A stretch of DNA of 6,688 nt from assembly GCA_018830905.1 (NCBI GenBank), contig JAHJRM010000053.1, positions 1 through 6,688 on the forward strand, read 5' to 3'. Shown here in pieces: positions 4,951 through 6,688 of the stretch. A program made the position numbers and the translations under genes. This DNA is from Nanobdellota archaeon (GTDB taxonomy: Archaea; Nanobdellota; Nanobdellia; Pacearchaeales; GW2011-AR1). Under the pieces are notes generated by a model. It saw only the letters and a list, made by a program, of their open reading frames with translations, was not told where the DNA came from and ran no database searches. Numbering within the stretch: position 1 is the stretch's first letter; every line of letters begins with the position of its first letter.

Positions 4951-5256
4951 TTAAGGAAGATAAAACTTAACCGAAACTCCTTCTCCTTCAGAAAGGATAT
5001 ATCTCCCAAGTTCATCAGACTCAATACCAAAAAGAACTTCTAAATCACTTTCAGAAACACCCGCCTCTTGATAGAATTCAATTCTCTTCGCAGAAATTAC
5101 TGCCTCATCAACAACTCCTACAGAATCTAAACCATTCCTAATAGCTCTGCTCGAAGTATAAAAACTAAAGATTGTCAAAGCACAAATTGCAAGAACACCA
5201 ACTACAAGAATCACGACAGGAACTTCTCCTTTCTTATTTATTTTTCCCAATCTCAT
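4951..5256 (-). CDS. Small single-pass membrane protein, pilin-like, last gene of the operon
   Basis: This is a 101-residue protein. A short basic leader with N-K-K-G-E (7-11) precedes a hydrophobic helix at about 12-33 (VPVVILVVGVLAICALTIF). A mostly helical, acidic outer part of about 68 residues follows, with no cysteine outside the helix. The leader-helix layout resembles archaeal class III signal peptides, with Glu in place of Gln after the Gly, so cleavage by the A24 peptidase is possible but unproven. It starts 9 nt after the stop of the 173-residue gene and is the last member of a four-gene operon. I do not recognise a named family. The neighbours suggest a minor subunit of a filament or a membrane-anchored assembly factor. 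Confidence 0.72.
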   Translation of the reverse strand: MRLGKINKKGEVPVVILVVGVLAICALTIFSFYTSSRAIRNGLDSVGVVDEAVISAKRIEFYQEAGVSESDLEVLFGIESDELGRYILSEGEGVSVKFYLP

Positions 5257-5265
5257 TTTCTCAAA

Positions 5266-5787
5266 TTAATTGCCTGTAACAGAAGGTGCTAAAACCATCT
5301 CAACCTCCTTTTCAGTATTCAAAGATATTCTTTCTATCACAAGAGGTACCTTTCCTACACCATAAGAAACAGAATCGCCAGCACCCCACAAACCCCCTGA
5401 AGGTCTCCCCCCAAAATAATCATTTTCTCGGAATCCAATTCCCTTGAAATTAATCCCAATCCATGTTTTAAAGTAATCAGAACCATAAAGCCCTTCAAAA
5501 ATATTCACCGCAAGCTCTCCATTAAATTCATTCAAATCTTCCTCCCCCTTAAGTTGCTCATAAACATTATTCCCCTCAGCATCCTCAGTCAACAACCACG
5601 AAAAAAATGAAACAGAAGCAGAAAAATCTTCCCCACTTATAGAAACAGATTTATTCTTTCCTTCAAAATAAAACGAAGACGCAAAAATCGCTATCAATAA
5701 AATTACAACAATCGCCACCGTCGCAACCATCCAAGTCACAGTCTCCCCAATCTGCCCCCTCCGATTCCAAAAGAAACTAGTTAACAT
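5266..5787 (-). CDS. Pilin-like membrane protein with RRGQ leader
   Basis: This is a 173-residue protein. Its leader MLTSFFWNRRGQIGE contains R-R-G-Q (9-12), the pattern that precedes class III signal cleavage in archaellins and archaeal pilins. The helix at about 18-40 is hydrophobic (TWMVATVAIVVILLIAIF). The outer domain of about 130 residues has no cysteine and is rich in Gly and aromatic residues around 110-146 (GINFKGIGF, GGRPSGGLWGAGDSVSYG), ending in likely beta strands (LVIERISL, EVEMVLA). The Glu after Gln is one place closer than in the usual QxSxE pattern. Its start overlaps the upstream gene by 11 bp, which indicates translational coupling. It is a candidate pilin or pseudopilin; the family is not one I can name. 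Confidence 0.75.
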   Translation of the reverse strand: MLTSFFWNRRGQIGETVTWMVATVAIVVILLIAIFASSFYFEGKNKSVSISGEDFSASVSFFSWLLTEDAEGNNVYEQLKGEEDLNEFNGELAVNIFEGLYGSDYFKTWIGINFKGIGFRENDYFGGRPSGGLWGAGDSVSYGVGKVPLVIERISLNTEKEVEMVLAPSVTGN

Positions 5788-6265
5788 TTTTCTCCGTCTT
5801 TCTCACAACAGAAAGAACACTCAATTTATACTGATTACCTTCAGAGTCAAGAACATAAACATCTTTGTCAAAACAGACTGGAAAATTCCTGCCCTCTAAA
5901 ACACAGCTTTCCGCCAAATCAGAATTCCCTTCTTCATGAGAAAAAATCCCTTCGCCAGAAACAAAATCAGAGATAACAACAGACACAAAATACTGTCCAA
6001 TATTTCCCCAACCATAGACTTCCTCTGTCACAAAATTCAAATTACAATTCTCTAGAAAATTCTCTGAAAATCCTTCATCCCTAAAAGATTCATCCAATCG
6101 AACATCGTCCAAAAAACACTCAACAGTTCTACCAGTAAGTTTCTGTGCCTCGGCATTCCGAACATCATACGGCTCGCCATAAAAAGAATAAACCATGAAC
6201 ACCACGGCACCAACTACGATGAACAAAATCGCGAACCAATAAACAGAAACAATCTTATCTCCCAT
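5777..6265 (-). CDS. Single-pass membrane protein, operon partner of pilin-like genes
   Basis: This 162-residue protein begins MGDKIVSVYWFAILFIVVGA. It has a membrane helix at about 6-29, then a conserved-looking FYGEPYDVRNAEAQKL juncture at 28-43 and an outer domain of about 120 residues. Four cysteines (50, 74, 121, 131) in the outer part could form two disulfides, fitting an extracytoplasmic location. There is no charged leader with G-Q/E before the helix, so it is probably an uncleaved anchor and not a processed pilin. Its ATG overlaps the upstream stop by one base (TAATG), a mark of translational coupling. I have seen GDKI-type N-termini in Woesearchaeota/Pacearchaeota hypothetical proteins, but no function is known to me. 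Confidence 0.75.
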   Translation of the reverse strand: MGDKIVSVYWFAILFIVVGAVVFMVYSFYGEPYDVRNAEAQKLTGRTVECFLDDVRLDESFRDEGFSENFLENCNLNFVTEEVYGWGNIGQYFVSVVISDFVSGEGIFSHEEGNSDLAESCVLEGRNFPVCFDKDVYVLDSEGNQYKLSVLSVVRKTEKNVN

Positions 6266-6657
6266 TATTTATCGTAAATTGAAAAAACATACCTCCCTCC
6301 GTGCTGAGAATCAAAACTCGCTACAACATTAACATCATTAAAAAAAGAATAACTATATCCACTATCCTCTCCCAAGACAACCCTCACCACATTCTCCTCG
6401 ATACTAACAATCTTTCCAGGATTCAATCCATTCTCCACAGCAATCTTTATAGCATCGTTCATGTCAAGAGTAATAGTCATCACAGGCTCCGCCGAATCAA
6501 TAATCAGAGCTATCTCCTTAGCATACTTCTCTTCCAAAACAGCCGCCGCGCCCATCTTAGAAAACAAAAACAATGCAAGAATAGAAAGAAAAACCAGATT
6601 AAGAATTATAAAAATAATATTCTCTGTAAGTATATTCGCCCTTTTTAATCGCCTCAT
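6265..6657 (-). CDS. Small single-pass membrane protein, first visible gene of the pilin-like operon
   Basis: This is a 130-residue protein. A basic leader (MRRLKRANILTE) runs into a helix at about 13-33 (NIIFIILNLVFLSILALFLF). An outer domain follows with alternating helix and strand (YAKEIALIIDSAEPVMTI, KIVSIEENVVRVVLGE, VNVVASFD) and no cysteine. The leader-helix layout matches the other three operon members, but no G-Q motif is present. It starts the visible part of the operon and overlaps the next gene by one base. The 31 bases between its ATG and the window edge show no convincing TATA box, so it may be preceded by another gene of the same operon. The family is unrecognised; it is probably a membrane-anchored component of the same surface assembly. 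Confidence 0.72.
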   Translation of the reverse strand: MRRLKRANILTENIIFIILNLVFLSILALFLFSKMGAAAVLEEKYAKEIALIIDSAEPVMTITLDMNDAIKIAVENGLNPGKIVSIEENVVRVVLGEDSGYSYSFFNDVNVVASFDSQHGGRYVFSIYDK

Positions 6658-6688
6658 TTTATGATTTAGTCAAAAATTTATCACAACC

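Noticed and set aside
4908..5030. N-terminal extension of the cysteine-rich protein up to an ATG at 5030
   Set aside because: It would overlap the end of the 101-residue gene by 80 bases, bury the signal-peptide-like start at residue 42, and leave two TATA-like elements inside coding sequence.
6301..6664. Plus-strand ORFs of 115 and 67 residues over the first operon gene
   Set aside because: They are antisense to a coupled operon member with a clear membrane segment; their products are low-complexity and have no promoter at the expected spacing.

Overview
The window comes from an AT-rich archaeal genome, most likely a small-genome DPANN archaeon of the Woesearchaeota/Pacearchaeota type. The evidence is archaeal RadA, an archaeal RPA with two OB folds and a zinc ribbon, archaeal elongation factor 1-beta, an archaeal A24 prepilin peptidase, and TATA boxes placed for leaderless transcription. 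The lineage call rests on my memory of protein families and not on a search.

Bases 1-2039 (minus strand) hold recombination and replication genes. An RPA-like single-strand DNA-binding protein is followed by radA, which runs off the window edge. RadA is interrupted: right after its conserved GGHIIGHA segment the frame continues into a typical intein N-terminus (CLTGDS...GDGSIKEI), of which 39 residues are visible. RPA coats single-stranded DNA and RadA replaces it to form the strand-exchange filament, so the two genes act in one pathway. RadA would have to splice to become whole.

Bases 2122-3221 (plus strand) hold aEF1-beta, the nucleotide exchange factor for aEF1A, and a HIT-fold protein. 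The HIT protein keeps the fold's N-terminal half but has lost two of the three triad histidines. It converges on the prepilin peptidase gene with no base between the two stop codons.

Bases 3222-6657 (minus strand) look like a surface-filament locus. There is an A24 prepilin peptidase, a 45-residue very basic protein, a six-cysteine protein with a KGQ class-III-like signal, and a tight operon of four small proteins that each have one N-terminal membrane segment (130, 162, 173 and 101 residues). The arrangement suggests minor pilin or pseudopilin-like subunits and their processing peptidase. Function is inferred from architecture only.

Two gene-free stretches (2395-2568 and 4101-4365) carry copies of a GC-rich interspersed element. 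Its central hairpin has the same AAA loop in both copies and compensatory base changes in the stem. Seven promoters could be placed. In six of them the TATA octamer begins exactly 29 nt before the ATG, which also settles several start codons.
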